Source: Mycolicibacterium alvei
Lineage (GTDB): Bacteria > Actinomycetota > Actinomycetes > Mycobacteriales > Mycobacteriaceae
Length of the DNA: 64,000 bases
Assembly (NCBI RefSeq): GCF_010727325.1
Contig: NZ_AP022565.1
Location: forward strand, 4,650,001-4,714,000
Direction of reading: 5' to 3'
Shown here piece by piece: positions 18,782-28,032 of this stretch. The position numbers and the translations under genes are program-made. Numbering within the stretch: position 1 is the first letter of the stretch; every line of letters begins with the position of its first letter. The notes beneath the pieces were generated by a model that saw only the letters and a list, made by a program, of their open reading frames with translations, made no database searches and was not told where the DNA came from.

Positions 18782-19514
18782 CAATGAAGTTCCAGTTCCC
18801 GGAGGCCACCGACACGGCGATGGCAGCCGCAGCGATGACGAATCCTGCACCGATCAAGGCGAATTCGCGGGTGCCGAATGGTGACGGCCGGGCCCAGGTC
18901 CGGGTGGGGTAGGCGCCGAACCCGCGGGCCTCCATCGCGGTGGCAAGCTTGGACCCGCGCCGCACGGCGAAGACGAGCAGGGCGAACGTCTGCCCGGCGA
19001 TCCGACGCGCCCGGGCGCGGTCGGCCACGCCGCGGGCCCGCCGGGCGTAACCGAGGTACCGCCAGTCCTGTCCGAGCAGGCCCACCAGGCGCAGGCCGGC
19101 CAGCGCGCCGAGCACGAACCGGGCCGGCAGTCGCAGCACCTGCCCCAAACCGTCTGCCAACTCTGTTGATTCGACGTCGATGAACAGGATGACCGACGGT
19201 AGTGCGATCGCCAGGACCCGCAGGAAGGTGGCCGCGGCCAGGGCGATGGATCCGTCACTGATCGTGATGAGGAGGAAATGCCAGTACACCGTTCCGCTCA
19301 CCTGACCGTAGAGCAGGATCGTGATCGCGGTGAGAGCTGCCGCGACGACGACCACCGCGCCCCGGGTCAGCGCCGCCATCAGTTTCACTCCGATTGCGGC
19401 GAACAGCACGATCTCACCGACCAGCGCGGTCAGAGCCGACACCCAGTCGACCGACAGCACCAGGGCGCCCGCGATGATCAGCGCGGTGAGCAGTCGCGCC
19501 ACCGGGTTGATCAC
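18771..19514 (-). CDS. ECF transporter T component (YkoC-like)
   Basis: EcfT proteins couple the ATPases to the substrate-binding S component. The 247-residue protein has several membrane segments and the two cytoplasmic Ala-Arg-Gly coupling motifs (ARRARG and AMEARGFGAYP). Its ATG overlaps the stop of the ATPase gene (ATGA), and its stop region overlaps the kinase start. The whole operon is therefore a tightly coupled unit. Confidence 0.9.
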   Translation of the reverse strand: MINPVARLLTALIIAGALVLSVDWVSALTALVGEIVLFAAIGVKLMAALTRGAVVVVAAALTAITILLYGQVSGTVYWHFLLITISDGSIALAAATFLRVLAIALPSVILFIDVESTELADGLGQVLRLPARFVLGALAGLRLVGLLGQDWRYLGYARRARGVADRARARRIAGQTFALLVFAVRRGSKLATAMEARGFGAYPTRTWARPSPFGTREFALIGAGFVIAAAAIAVSVASGNWNFIGAR

Positions 19515-20995
19515 GACGCCGTGTCCGCGGTGGGCTCCCAGTCGGGCAACACGATCCGGGTGTCGGCGAGCAGGCCGGCGAAGTCGAGATCATGGGTGGC
19601 TGCGATGACGGCGGTACCACCATCGGCGATTTCGGCCAGCAACCGGGTCAGCTCCTCCCACGTGCGACGGTCCTGGCCGAAGGTCGGCTCGTCGAGGATG
19701 ATCACCTTGGGCGCGGTTGCCAGCATGGTTGCCACCGACAGCCGGCGCTTCTCTCCACCGGAGAGGGTGTACGGGTTCACCGCGGCAAGGTGCGCCAGGT
19801 GCAGGCGTTCGAGAAGTTCGTCGGTACGGGTGGCGATTTCGGCGGCGCCCACCTTGATCGCCCTGGGGCCCAACGAGAGTTCGTCGCGCACCGTGGCGGT
19901 GAGGAACTGGTGCTCAGGATCCTGGAACACGCTGCCGATCCGGGTGAGTAGTTCTTTGGACCGCCATCTGACGGGATGGCGGCGTGACGGGGAGGGGGCG
20001 AATTCGGGGTCCGCCTCAAGACGTCCGGCAGGCACGGGCAACAGGCCGCCGAGCGTGAGGGCCAGCGTCGACTTGCCTGCCCCGTTCGGACCGCTGATCA
20101 CCGTGGTCTGCCCGGCCTCGATCTCGAAGTTCAACCCGACGTGCATCGGGGGAGCACCCGGATGGGCCAGTGCGAGATCGGTTGCATGCAGCAATGATTC
20201 GCGTGTTCGGGACCGGTGGCGGATGATCTCGGGTAGCGGGGTTTCGGGTACCCAGACACCTGACCGGACCAGGTAGTCGTGGTGGCGCCGGACGGTCGCA
20301 TCCGGTGATCCGTCGGCGATCACCTGACCGTCGGCGCCGAGCACGATCACGCGGTCGATGACGGGTAGCCACACCTCGGTGCGGTGCTCGATGACGATGA
20401 GCGTGGCACCGGTCCGCGCCGCCGAAGCGGCAACCGCATCCCGCACCTCGAGGACACCGACGGGGTCGAGATTGGCCGTCGGTTCGTCGAGCAGGATCAG
20501 CCCTGGATTCATCGCGATCACCCCGGCCAGCGCGAGACGTTGCTTCTGCCCGCCCGACAACTCCGAGGTGGATCGGGACAGGGCGAGATTCAGCCCCACG
20601 GCGTCGAGAGCCGTGCGGACCCGAGGCCAGATCTGTTCGCGCGCGACGCCGAGGTTCTCCATGCCGAAGGCGACGTCGTCACCGACCCGGGACAGGATCA
20701 CCTGGGCGTCGGGATCCTGTAACACCATGCCGATCCGGTGGCGTTGTTCGGCCGGGGCGGCGCCGTCGACCCGGAGCGTTCCCGCCTGCTTGCCCTCTTC
20801 GGCGCCGCCGAGCAATCCTGCAACACCGTGCAGCAGAGTCGATTTCCCGGCGCCGGACGGTCCCAGCAGCAGCACTCGCTCACCGGGCTCGATCTGAAGA
20901 TCGAGATCGCGCACGGCCCAGGCGGCACGGCCGGCATGGCACCACCGCCAGTTGTGCGCCGTGACGGTGGCACCGCTGCCGTGCGGTGAACTCAT
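19511..20995 (-). CDS. ECF transporter double ATPase (YkoD-like, two fused NBDs)
   Basis: The 494-residue protein contains two complete ATP-binding cassettes in one chain. The first has Walker A GPSGAGKSTL, signature LSGGQKQR and Walker B LILLDEPTANLD. The second has GPNGAGKSTL, LSGGEKRR and VIILDEPTFGQD. Both look catalytically intact. The ATG at 20995 overlaps the S-component stop (ATGA); the long open frame further upstream is a shadow of that gene. Together with the S and T components it forms a group of the YkoEDC kind. Confidence 0.92.
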   Translation of the reverse strand: MSSPHGSGATVTAHNWRWCHAGRAAWAVRDLDLQIEPGERVLLLGPSGAGKSTLLHGVAGLLGGAEEGKQAGTLRVDGAAPAEQRHRIGMVLQDPDAQVILSRVGDDVAFGMENLGVAREQIWPRVRTALDAVGLNLALSRSTSELSGGQKQRLALAGVIAMNPGLILLDEPTANLDPVGVLEVRDAVAASAARTGATLIVIEHRTEVWLPVIDRVIVLGADGQVIADGSPDATVRRHHDYLVRSGVWVPETPLPEIIRHRSRTRESLLHATDLALAHPGAPPMHVGLNFEIEAGQTTVISGPNGAGKSTLALTLGGLLPVPAGRLEADPEFAPSPSRRHPVRWRSKELLTRIGSVFQDPEHQFLTATVRDELSLGPRAIKVGAAEIATRTDELLERLHLAHLAAVNPYTLSGGEKRRLSVATMLATAPKVIILDEPTFGQDRRTWEELTRLLAEIADGGTAVIAATHDLDFAGLLADTRIVLPDWEPTADTAS

Positions 20996-21609
20996 CGAGC
21001 GTCGGGGCCGATCCGCCCCGAGGCGAACCGGCTCAGCGCTCCGGTCTTCGCCAGCCCCCTCACCGCGAACCAGGACAGCAGGCCGGCGACGAGTGCGCCG
21101 GACACGATCGCCGAGGCCGTGTAGATCACGGCGAACGTGTTGGCTGCACCGGGATACCAGAGGATCAGGTCGTTGACGGCCAGGGCCAGCCCGGCGACGG
21201 CCCCCGCGATCAGTGCGACCGGCAATCCCCAGCGGCGGTAGAGGAAGACCGCGAACACCAGTTCCGCGCCGAGGCCCTGCACCAGTCCGGATTCGAGGGT
21301 GAGCACGCCCCACTGGTTGCCGACCAACGCCGATACCGTGGCCGCGACGAGTTCGCCGTACAGGGCCGCGCCCGGCTTGCGGATCACCAGGGCGGTCAGC
21401 ACCCCGGCGAACAACCATCCGCCGGCGAGCAGTGCCTGCAGGCCTGGCAGCAGCGCCGTCAACGGTGCGCCGATCGGGTTGGAGGCGATGTTCCATACGA
21501 CGAACACCAGCCCGGCTGCCGTCGCGAGGACGCTGGCGACGACGATGTCCACGACCCGCCAGCGCAGCACACGGGCAGCCGGCGTGGTATCGGTGGGCTG
21601 GGTGTTCAT
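20992..21609 (-). CDS. ECF transporter S component, YkoE-like (thiamine-type)
   Basis: The 205-residue membrane protein has five or six hydrophobic segments and the YkoE-type signature ESGLVQGLGAELVFAVFLYRR. B. subtilis YkoEDC transports thiamine or its precursors, so a thiamine-related substrate is the best guess. No TPP riboswitch motif is visible in the 57 bp between this start and the upstream VOC gene. The ATG at 21609 has GAAGGAGAT just upstream. It is the first gene of the S-A-T-kinase operon. Confidence 0.8.
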   Translation of the reverse strand: MNTQPTDTTPAARVLRWRVVDIVVASVLATAAGLVFVVWNIASNPIGAPLTALLPGLQALLAGGWLFAGVLTALVIRKPGAALYGELVAATVSALVGNQWGVLTLESGLVQGLGAELVFAVFLYRRWGLPVALIAGAVAGLALAVNDLILWYPGAANTFAVIYTASAIVSGALVAGLLSWFAVRGLAKTGALSRFASGRIGPDAR

Positions 21610-21666
21610 CGATCTCCTTCGTGGCAGGAGATCAGTATGGACTGCGCGTGGCGGCGGGGGAGCGGG

Positions 21667-22119
21667 CTACGTCCCCGACTGCATGGCCTGCGCGATCTCT
21701 TCCGGGCTGACCTCGCGGACCGGCTGCCCGAGTGACCACAGGTGACCGAACGGGTCGCGCACCATGCCGTAGCGGTCACCCCAGAACTGGTCCTCCAGCG
21801 GCATGACCACCTCGGCGCCGGCCTCGACCGCCCTGGCGAACTTCGCCTCGACATCGGTCACCGTGAGATGGATGGTCACCGGGGTGCCGCCCAGGGCCTT
21901 GGGTGTCGTCGACTTGCCGTCGTTGTACTCGGGAAAGTCGTCATTGAGCATGACCGTCGACCCGTTGATGCCGAGCGCGGCGTGGATGAGCTTGCCGTCG
22001 GGCCTGGGGACCCGGCCCAACTCGGTGGCACCGAATGCCTTGACGTAGAAGTCAATTGCTGCGGCGGCGTCGTCGACAACCAGATGCGGCAGGACTGCGG
22101 GTGTTACTTCGATCGCCAT
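21667..22119 (-). CDS. VOC/glyoxalase-family protein (Rv0887c-like, PhnB type)
   Basis: The 150-residue protein has the beta-alpha-beta-beta-beta repeats of the VOC fold: LPHLVVDDAAAAIDFYVKAF at the start and TIHLTVTDVEAKFARAVEAG in the second half, ending in RDPFGHLWSL. PhnB-like members bind metal and small substrates, but this family has many functions and the substrate is unknown. It is followed by the ECF operon on the same strand (57 bp), with no evidence that they share a role. Confidence 0.87.
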   Translation of the reverse strand: MAIEVTPAVLPHLVVDDAAAAIDFYVKAFGATELGRVPRPDGKLIHAALGINGSTVMLNDDFPEYNDGKSTTPKALGGTPVTIHLTVTDVEAKFARAVEAGAEVVMPLEDQFWGDRYGMVRDPFGHLWSLGQPVREVSPEEIAQAMQSGT

Positions 22120-22193
22120 GATCTTCTCCTGGTGTTGATGAGCGGTTTCAATGCAGACCCGCGCGGCGGGCGGATCTCATCGGCGGACACCGT

Positions 22194-22364
22194 TCATGCA
22201 ACCACCGGCCGGTGACAAAAGTCCGGCCGCGAAACAGAGAAGTCAGGTGACCGAGAAACCCCGCCGGTCACGGCGATCAGCAGGGCCTCTCCCTCGCCCA
22301 TCTCCACCGCACTTCGCGCTGCCAGGACGTTGGCCGCCTGCATCACCTCGGCCGGCAGATCCAC
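22194..22364 (-). CDS. Possible small ORF or gene remnant downstream of citA
   Basis: A GTG at 22364 opens a 56-codon frame that begins just after the citA stop. The first 34 or so codons (VDLPAEVMQAANVLAARSAV and beyond, to VTGG) have strong mycobacterial codon bias and look helical. The rest (SRSPDFSVSRPDF) does not. It could be a small cotranscribed protein or the left end of a truncated gene. I do not recognise it. Confidence 0.3.
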   Translation of the reverse strand: MDLPAEVMQAANVLAARSAVEMGEGEALLIAVTGGVSRSPDFSVSRPDFCHRPVVA

Positions 22365-22367
22365 CGG

Positions 22368-23486
22368 TCATGCGTCGGCGATCTTGTCCCATCCGGCGAC
22401 CGACTGAACGCTGCGCGGTTCGGGGCCGACGTAGATGGCGGCCGGGCGCACCAGCTTGCCGAGCCTCTTCTGTTCCATGATGTGCGCACACCAACCCGCG
22501 GTACGGCCACAGGTGAACATCGCCGGCATCGTCGAGGCGGGCACCTCGGCGAAGTCCAGGATCACCGCCGCCCAGAACTCGACGTTGGTCTCGATGGCCC
22601 GGTCCGGGCGGCGTTCGCGAAGCTCGGCCAGTGCGGCCTGCTCCAGGGCCGCGGCCACCTCGTAGCGGGGCGCCTCAAGGCGTTTGGCGGTGGCCCGCAG
22701 CACCCGGGCCCGCGGATCCTCGGCCCGGTACACGCGGTGCCCGAAGCCCATCAACTTGTCGCCGCGATCCAGGATGGATTTCACCACCGCACGGGCGTCA
22801 CCGGACTTCTCGACCTCTTCGATCATCGGCAGCACCCGGGCCGGAGCCCCGCCGTGCAGCGGTCCGCTCATCGCGCCCACCGCGCCCGACAGGGAGGCCG
22901 CGACATCGGCGCCGGTGGAGGCGATCACCCGGGCGGTGAATGTCGACGCGTTCATCCCGTGCTCGGCAGCGGTGACCCAGTAGGCGTCGATCGCTTCGAC
23001 GTGCTTGGGATCCGGGTCGCCCTGCCAGCGCGTCATGAAACGTGCTGTGACCGTTTCGCATTCGTCGATCGTGCGCTGCGGCACGGCGGGACGGTAGATG
23101 CCGCGGGCGGATTGGGCGACGTAGGACAGGGCCATCACCGAGGCCCGGGCCAACTGGTCACGCGCGGTGGTGTCGTCGATGTCCAACAGCGGTGCGTAGC
23201 CCCAGATCGGGGCCAGCATCGCCAGCCCGGCCTGGACGTCGACGCGGACGTCGCCGCTGTGGATGGGCAGCGGGAACGGCTCGGCCGGGGGCAGGCCCGT
23301 GCCGAAACAGCCGTCGACCAGCAGTCCCCAGGCGTCGCCGAAGGTGACCCGGCGTTCCACGAGTTCCTCGATGTCCACGCCCCGGTAGCGCAACGCGCCG
23401 CCGTCCTTGTCCGGTTCGGCGATTTCGGTGGTGAAGGCAACGACGCCTTCGAGGCCGGCAACGAAGTCTTCCGGTACAGCTGGCAT
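22368..23486 (-). CDS. citA: Citrate synthase 2 (CitA)
   Basis: The 372-residue protein belongs to the shorter citrate synthase class. Active-site segments are visible: [18 protein letters not shown] (active-site His), GFGHRVYR (second His) and [10 protein letters not shown] (catalytic Asp region). It condenses acetyl-CoA and oxaloacetate, or could prefer propionyl-CoA as some paralogs do. It corresponds to M. tuberculosis citA (Rv0889c). It is divergent from pdxH, and a second citrate synthase, gltA2, lies only about 1.7 kb away. Confidence 0.93.
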   Translation of the reverse strand: MPAVPEDFVAGLEGVVAFTTEIAEPDKDGGALRYRGVDIEELVERRVTFGDAWGLLVDGCFGTGLPPAEPFPLPIHSGDVRVDVQAGLAMLAPIWGYAPLLDIDDTTARDQLARASVMALSYVAQSARGIYRPAVPQRTIDECETVTARFMTRWQGDPDPKHVEAIDAYWVTAAEHGMNASTFTARVIASTGADVAASLSGAVGAMSGPLHGGAPARVLPMIEEVEKSGDARAVVKSILDRGDKLMGFGHRVYRAEDPRARVLRATAKRLEAPRYEVAAALEQAALAELRERRPDRAIETNVEFWAAVILDFAEVPASTMPAMFTCGRTAGWCAHIMEQKRLGKLVRPAAIYVGPEPRSVQSVAGWDKIADA

Positions 23487-23533
23487 GGCCAGATTCTTGC
23501 ACCATGTCCAGGCGTAGCGTTACCGCGGTGGCC

Positions 23534-24205
23534 ATGCTCCCGGAACGCGACCAACACGACCTGGCTGCCATGCGGGTGGATTACGTCGAGAAGGACGGCT
23601 GCGGCGACCTGGATGTCGACTGGCTCGGCGAGGACCCAGCCACCGGCTGGCTGACGTTGTTGCGGACCTGGCTGGCCGATGCGTACCGCGCCGGGGTGGC
23701 TGAGCCCAATGCCATGGTGGTGGCCACCACCGACGGCGAGGGACGGCCCGTCACCCGAACGGTGTTGTGCAAGAGCATGGACGAGACCGGCATCACGTTC
23801 TACACCAACTATGACTCCGCCAAGGGGACGCAACTGGCCGCGCACCCGTATGCGTCGGCGACTTTCCCCTGGTACGGGCTGGGGCGTCAGGTCCATGTGC
23901 GCGGTCCGGTGACCAAGGTGAGCCGTGAGGCCACCGAGGAGTACTGGTCCAAGCGGCCCCGGGGTTCACAGCTGGGTGCCTGGGCGTCGCAGCAGTCGAG
24001 CCCGATCGCATCGCGTCCGGCGCTGCTGGACCAGCTCGCCGAGGTGACCGCGCGGTTCGCCGATCTCGAAACGGTCCCGGTGCCGCCGAACTGGGGTGGG
24101 TACCTGATCGCGCCGGAGAGCGTGGAGTTCTGGCAGGGCCGGGAGAACCGGGTGCACAACCGAATTCGAGTGACCGGCGCTCGCGCCGAACGCCTCCAGC
24201 CTTAG
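23534..24205 (+). CDS. pdxH: Pyridoxamine 5'-phosphate oxidase PdxH
   Basis: PdxH oxidises pyridoxamine or pyridoxine 5'-phosphate to PLP using FMN. Family features include the N-terminal [16 protein letters not shown], the central [20 protein letters not shown] (FMN binding), [17 protein letters not shown], and the C-terminal [16 protein letters not shown]...ERLQP signature. The start is uncertain: ATG 23534 (223 residues), GTG 23528 and ATG 23504 are in frame. The last leaves only 17 bp to the divergent citA start, so 23534 is preferred. Confidence 0.92.
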   Translation: MLPERDQHDLAAMRVDYVEKDGCGDLDVDWLGEDPATGWLTLLRTWLADAYRAGVAEPNAMVVATTDGEGRPVTRTVLCKSMDETGITFYTNYDSAKGTQLAAHPYASATFPWYGLGRQVHVRGPVTKVSREATEEYWSKRPRGSQLGAWASQQSSPIASRPALLDQLAEVTARFADLETVPVPPNWGGYLIAPESVEFWQGRENRVHNRIRVTGARAERLQP

Positions 24206-24340
24206 TGCGCAGGCTGTCGGCCGATGTCTTCGGCAACAGTCCGAGGCTGACAAAGTATGTTCACCGGCGAATTGCATTGACCGCCACATAGTTGCCGAAA
24301 GCATTCGAACCGCGGTGCGCGGGCGATAGCATCCGGTCTC

Positions 24341-24973
24341 GTGAGTGACGTTATGCGGCAGGACGGTTTGCGTGAACGTAAGAAGCAACGCACCCGGGCG
24401 ATGTTGATCGAGGCCGCGATCGATCTGTGCGACCGCCAGGGATTCGAGCAGACCACCGTCGAGCAGATCGCGGCGGTCGCCGATGTCTCTCCGCGCACCT
24501 TCAGCCGCTACTTCGCCACCAAGGATGCCATCGTCCTGGCGTTCATCGATGAGGTGGCCGAGAGCGTCGCGATCGAGCTGACGGCGCAGCCGGCCGACAT
24601 CGGCCATTTCGACGCCTTGTACCGGGCTCACGTACAGGCGTTCCTCAAGACCAAGACCGCGTCGCCGGCCCAACTCACGGCCGATCGTCTGTTGGCGTCG
24701 GCGCGCATCGTGACCTCGTCGCCGACGTTGATGAACACGGCGTCGGAGTTCCGGGCCGATGCGGTCAACGTGGCGCTGGCACGGCGGATGGGCGTGCCCG
24801 GCGACGATCGGCGGCTCAAGGTAACGGCCGTCGTGTGGGGGGCGATCATCATGACTGCCATCGCTGACCTGGGATCTCGGGCGAACTGGGCCTCGGTGAC
24901 CGTCGACGACATCGTCGCGCGGATCGAGTCGACCTACGCCGATTTTCTGTCGGTCGTTGCGGGTGCCGGGTAG
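24341..24973 (+). CDS. TetR-family transcriptional regulator
   Basis: The 210-residue protein has a TetR N-terminal helix-turn-helix (about residues 15-60: RTRAMLIEAAIDLCDRQGFE and VADVSPRTFSRYFATKDAIV) and an all-helical C-terminal ligand domain. The start is a GTG at 24341. No nearby gene is an obvious target: the upstream gene is pdxH (same strand, 135-bp gap) and the downstream gene is gltA2 (same strand, 191-bp gap). Its ligand is unknown. Confidence 0.88.
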   Translation: MSDVMRQDGLRERKKQRTRAMLIEAAIDLCDRQGFEQTTVEQIAAVADVSPRTFSRYFATKDAIVLAFIDEVAESVAIELTAQPADIGHFDALYRAHVQAFLKTKTASPAQLTADRLLASARIVTSSPTLMNTASEFRADAVNVALARRMGVPGDDRRLKVTAVVWGAIIMTAIADLGSRANWASVTVDDIVARIESTYADFLSVVAGAG

Positions 24974-25164
24974 CTCGGGGGACGTGGCGGCTCGCCCGTC
25001 GCTGAGCTGGCTGATCTGGGATCTCAGGCCATTCGGCGCGCTGTGGGCAGGCCTCCGGCCAACCATCCGGTGACTGCTTGGTAACCCCCCGCGGGCAGCG
25101 CCGATCGATTGCGACTACCTTTTGTAGAGCAGTTGTCGGTTCCCAGGACGATGAAGGGATTCCC

Positions 25165-26469
25165 GTGGCCGAAAACCCGTCGAGGGGGCAGGAGTTTGCC
25201 ACCCTGAAGTACCCCGGTGGCGAGATTGATCTGGACATCGTCCACGCCACCGAGGGCAGTGACGGCATCGCGCTTGGTCCGTTGCTGTCCAAGACCGGCT
25301 ACACCACGTTTGATGGTGGCTTCGTCAACACCGCTTCCACGCAGTCCGCCATCACCTACATCGACGGTGACGCCGGGATCTTGCGTTACCGGGGTATCCC
25401 GATCGAGCAGCTTGCCGAGAAGTCGACGTTCATCGAGGTCAGCTACCTGCTGATCTACGGTGAGCTCCCGACGACCGAGCAGTTGGAGGCGTTCACCACC
25501 CAGATCCAGCGGCACACCCTGCTGCACGAGGATCTCAAGCGGTTCTTCGACGGCTTCCCGCGCAACGCCCATCCGATGCCGGTGCTGTCCAGTGCGGTGA
25601 ACGCGTTGAGCGCCTACTACCAGGATTCGCTGGATCCGCTGGACAAGAAGCAGGTCGAGCTGTCGACCATCCGACTGCTGGCCAAGCTGCCGACGATCGC
25701 GGCCTACGCGTACAAGAAGTCCGAGGGGCAGCCGTTCCTGTATCCGGACAACTCCTTGACGCTGGTGGAGAACTTCCTGCGAATGACGTTCGGGTTCCCG
25801 GCCGAGCCGTATGAGGTGGACCCCGAGATCGTCCGCGCGTTGGACATGTTGCTGATCCTGCACGCCGATCACGAGCAGAACTGTTCGACCTCCACGGTGC
25901 GCCTGGTGGGCTCGTCGCAGGCCAACCTGTTCACCTCGATCTCCGGTGGCATCAACGCGCTGTGGGGTCCGCTGCACGGCGGCGCCAACCAGGCCGTGCT
26001 GGAGATGCTGGAGAAGATCCGCACCGGCGACGACGATGTGAAGACCTTCGTCCGCAAGGTCAAGAACCGCGAAGACGGCGTGAAGCTGATGGGCTTCGGT
26101 CACCGGGTCTACAAGAACTACGACCCGCGGGCCCGCATCGTCAAGGAGCAGGCCGACAAGATCCTGGGCAAGCTCGGCGGCGACGACGAGCTGCTCGACA
26201 TCGCCAAGCAGCTCGAAGAGATCGCGTTGACCGACGACTTCTTCATCGAGCGCAAGCTCTACCCGAACGTCGATTACTACACCGGCGTGATCTACCGGGC
26301 GATGGGCTTCCCGACCCGCATGTTCACCGTGCTGTTCGCGCTGGGCCGGCTGCCCGGCTGGATCGCACATTGGCGGGAGATGCATTCGGAGCCCACCAAG
26401 ATCGGCCGCCCGCGCCAGATCTACACCGGCTACACCGAGCGCAATTACCTGGACATCAACAAGCGCTGA
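25165..26469 (+). CDS. gltA2: Citrate synthase GltA2
   Basis: This is the main TCA-cycle citrate synthase (type II, hexameric class), 434 residues from the GTG at 25165, close to the 431 of M. tuberculosis GltA2. Catalytic segments are [21 protein letters not shown] (His), [14 protein letters not shown] (His) and [15 protein letters not shown] (Asp region replaced by the family's equivalent). The N-terminal small domain contains [20 protein letters not shown]. The frame is open 29 codons further upstream, but the GTG gives the family start [20 protein letters not shown] strong intrinsic terminator follows. Confidence 0.95.
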   Translation: MAENPSRGQEFATLKYPGGEIDLDIVHATEGSDGIALGPLLSKTGYTTFDGGFVNTASTQSAITYIDGDAGILRYRGIPIEQLAEKSTFIEVSYLLIYGELPTTEQLEAFTTQIQRHTLLHEDLKRFFDGFPRNAHPMPVLSSAVNALSAYYQDSLDPLDKKQVELSTIRLLAKLPTIAAYAYKKSEGQPFLYPDNSLTLVENFLRMTFGFPAEPYEVDPEIVRALDMLLILHADHEQNCSTSTVRLVGSSQANLFTSISGGINALWGPLHGGANQAVLEMLEKIRTGDDDVKTFVRKVKNREDGVKLMGFGHRVYKNYDPRARIVKEQADKILGKLGGDDELLDIAKQLEEIALTDDFFIERKLYPNVDYYTGVIYRAMGFPTRMFTVLFALGRLPGWIAHWREMHSEPTKIGRPRQIYTGYTERNYLDINKR

Positions 26470-26486
26470 TAGCCACGCAGTTGTCG

Positions 26487-26519
26487 AAAGCCCGGGAGCG
26501 AGACCGCTCCCGGGCTTTT
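26487..26519 (+). terminator. Intrinsic terminator of gltA2
   Basis: AAAGCCCGGGAGCG at 26487-26500 pairs perfectly with CGCTCCCGGGCTTT at 26505-26518 around an AGAC loop and runs into TTTT. This is a textbook rho-independent terminator 18 bp after the gltA2 stop. Confidence 0.92.
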
Positions 26520-26556
26520 GTCACGCTGGAGTGATACCCGGCTTGCACCGAAACGC

Positions 26557-26570
26557 TTGTAATTTAACAA
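26557..26570. promoter_or_regulatory. Candidate MarR operator before the DHA2 exporter
   Basis: TTGT-AATTTA-ACAA is a near-palindromic, AT-rich 14-mer ending eight bases before the GTG start of the exporter gene. Its composition stands out from the GC-rich surroundings. It could be bound by the MarR protein encoded at the end of the same operon. Confidence 0.4.
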
Positions 26571-26577
26571 TAGTTGT

Positions 26578-28032
26578 GTGAATGCAACTGTCGGCCCGCT
26601 CGGCGCCCGGCGCAAGGCGATCATTCTCGTCTCGTGTTGCCTGAGCCTGCTGATCGTGTCGATGGACGCCACCATCGTCAACGTCGCGCTGCCGAGCATC
26701 CGTGCCGATCTGGCCGCCTCCCCCTCGCAGTTGCAGTGGATCGTCGATGTCTACACCCTGGTCCTGGCCTCGCTGTTGCTACTGGCCGGCGCCACCGGCG
26801 ACCGATTCGGCCGCAGGCGGACGTTTCAGTTGGGGCTGACGATCTTCGCGGTGGCCTCGTTGCTGTGCAGCCTCGCGCCCAACATCGAAACCCTCATCGC
26901 TGCACGTTTCCTCCAGGCGATCGGCGGTTCGATGCTCAACCCGGTGGCGATGTCGATCATCACCCAGGTGTTCACCGGCCGGGTGGAGCGTGCCCGCGCG
27001 ATCGGCATCTGGGGTGGCGTCGTCGGTATCTCGATGGCGCTCGGGCCGATTGTCGGCGGGGCGCTGATCGAGTACGTCGACTGGCGCGCGGTGTTCTGGA
27101 TCAACCTGCCGATCTGTGTCCTGGCCGTGGTGCTCACCGCGATCTTCGTCCCCGAATCAAAGTCGGCCACGATGCGTGATCTCGACCCGCTCGGCCAGAT
27201 TCTGGGGGTGGCGTTCCTGTTCGCGGTCGTGTTCGTGCTCATCGAGGGTCCCGGATACGGCTGGACCGACCCGCGCACGCTGGCCGTCGCAGTGATCGCG
27301 TTGCTCGCCCTGGTGGCGTTCCTGCGCTACGAATCGCGTCGCACCGACCCGTTCATCGATCTTCGGTTCTTCCGTAGCGTGCCGTTCGCCGCGGCCACCC
27401 TGATCGCGGTCTGTGCGTTCGCCGCCTACGGGGCGTTCCTGTTCATGATGTCGCTGTACCTGCAGACCGAGCGGGGTTACTCCGCGATGGACACCGGTTT
27501 GATCTACCTGCCGGTCGCTGTCGGCGCATTGATCTTCTCGCCGTTGTCGGGGCGGTTGGTCGGTCGGTACGGCGGTCGGCCGTCGCTGTTGGTGGCGGGC
27601 GCGGCGATCACCGTGGCCACGATCCTGCTGACCCGGCTGACGGCTGATACTCCCGTGTGGCAACTGCTGGTCATGTTCGCGGTATTCGGTATCGGTTTCT
27701 CGATGGTGAACGCGCCGATCACCACGACTGCGGTCAGCGGTATGCCGTTGGACCGCGCCGGGGCGGCGTCGGCGGTGGCCTCCACCAGTCGGCAGGTCGG
27801 TGTGAGTATCGGTGTGGCACTGTGTGGTTCGGTGGCCGGGTCGGCGTTGGCGGGAACCGGTGTGGGTTTCGCCGCGGCTGCGCGACCGCTGTGGTTCGTC
27901 TGTGCCGCACTGGGTGTGGCGATCTTCGTGTTGGGTGTCGTGTCCACCACGCCGTGGGCGTTGCGCTCTGCTCAGCGGTTGGCACCGCTGATCGGGGACC
28001 ACCATGCCGAGGAGGCGACCCATGTCCGTTGA
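26578..28032 (+). CDS. DHA2-type drug:H+ antiporter (MFS, 14 segments)
   Basis: The 484-residue protein is an EmrB/QacA-like MFS exporter with about 14 membrane segments. DHA signatures are present: SMDATIVNVALPSI (motif D1), GATGDRFGRRRTF (motif A), and the motif C region GIWGGVVGISMALGPIVGG. The start is a GTG at 26578, close to the AT-rich candidate operator, so the mRNA leader is very short. It overlaps a MarR regulator gene by 11 bp, the usual arrangement for inducible multidrug efflux. The substrate is unknown. Confidence 0.92.
   Translation: MNATVGPLGARRKAIILVSCCLSLLIVSMDATIVNVALPSIRADLAASPSQLQWIVDVYTLVLASLLLLAGATGDRFGRRRTFQLGLTIFAVASLLCSLAPNIETLIAARFLQAIGGSMLNPVAMSIITQVFTGRVERARAIGIWGGVVGISMALGPIVGGALIEYVDWRAVFWINLPICVLAVVLTAIFVPESKSATMRDLDPLGQILGVAFLFAVVFVLIEGPGYGWTDPRTLAVAVIALLALVAFLRYESRRTDPFIDLRFFRSVPFAAATLIAVCAFAAYGAFLFMMSLYLQTERGYSAMDTGLIYLPVAVGALIFSPLSGRLVGRYGGRPSLLVAGAAITVATILLTRLTADTPVWQLLVMFAVFGIGFSMVNAPITTTAVSGMPLDRAGAASAVASTSRQVGVSIGVALCGSVAGSALAGTGVGFAAAARPLWFVCAALGVAIFVLGVVSTTPWALRSAQRLAPLIGDHHAEEATHVR

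Noticed and set aside
21610..21666. Possible TPP riboswitch upstream of the YkoE-type gene
   Set aside because: Only 57 bp are available and none of the THI-box motifs (CTGAGA, ACCTGATC) is seen.
25024..26385. 453-codon minus-strand frame opposite gltA2
   Set aside because: It is fully antisense to a high-confidence citrate synthase gene and has no recognisable domain.
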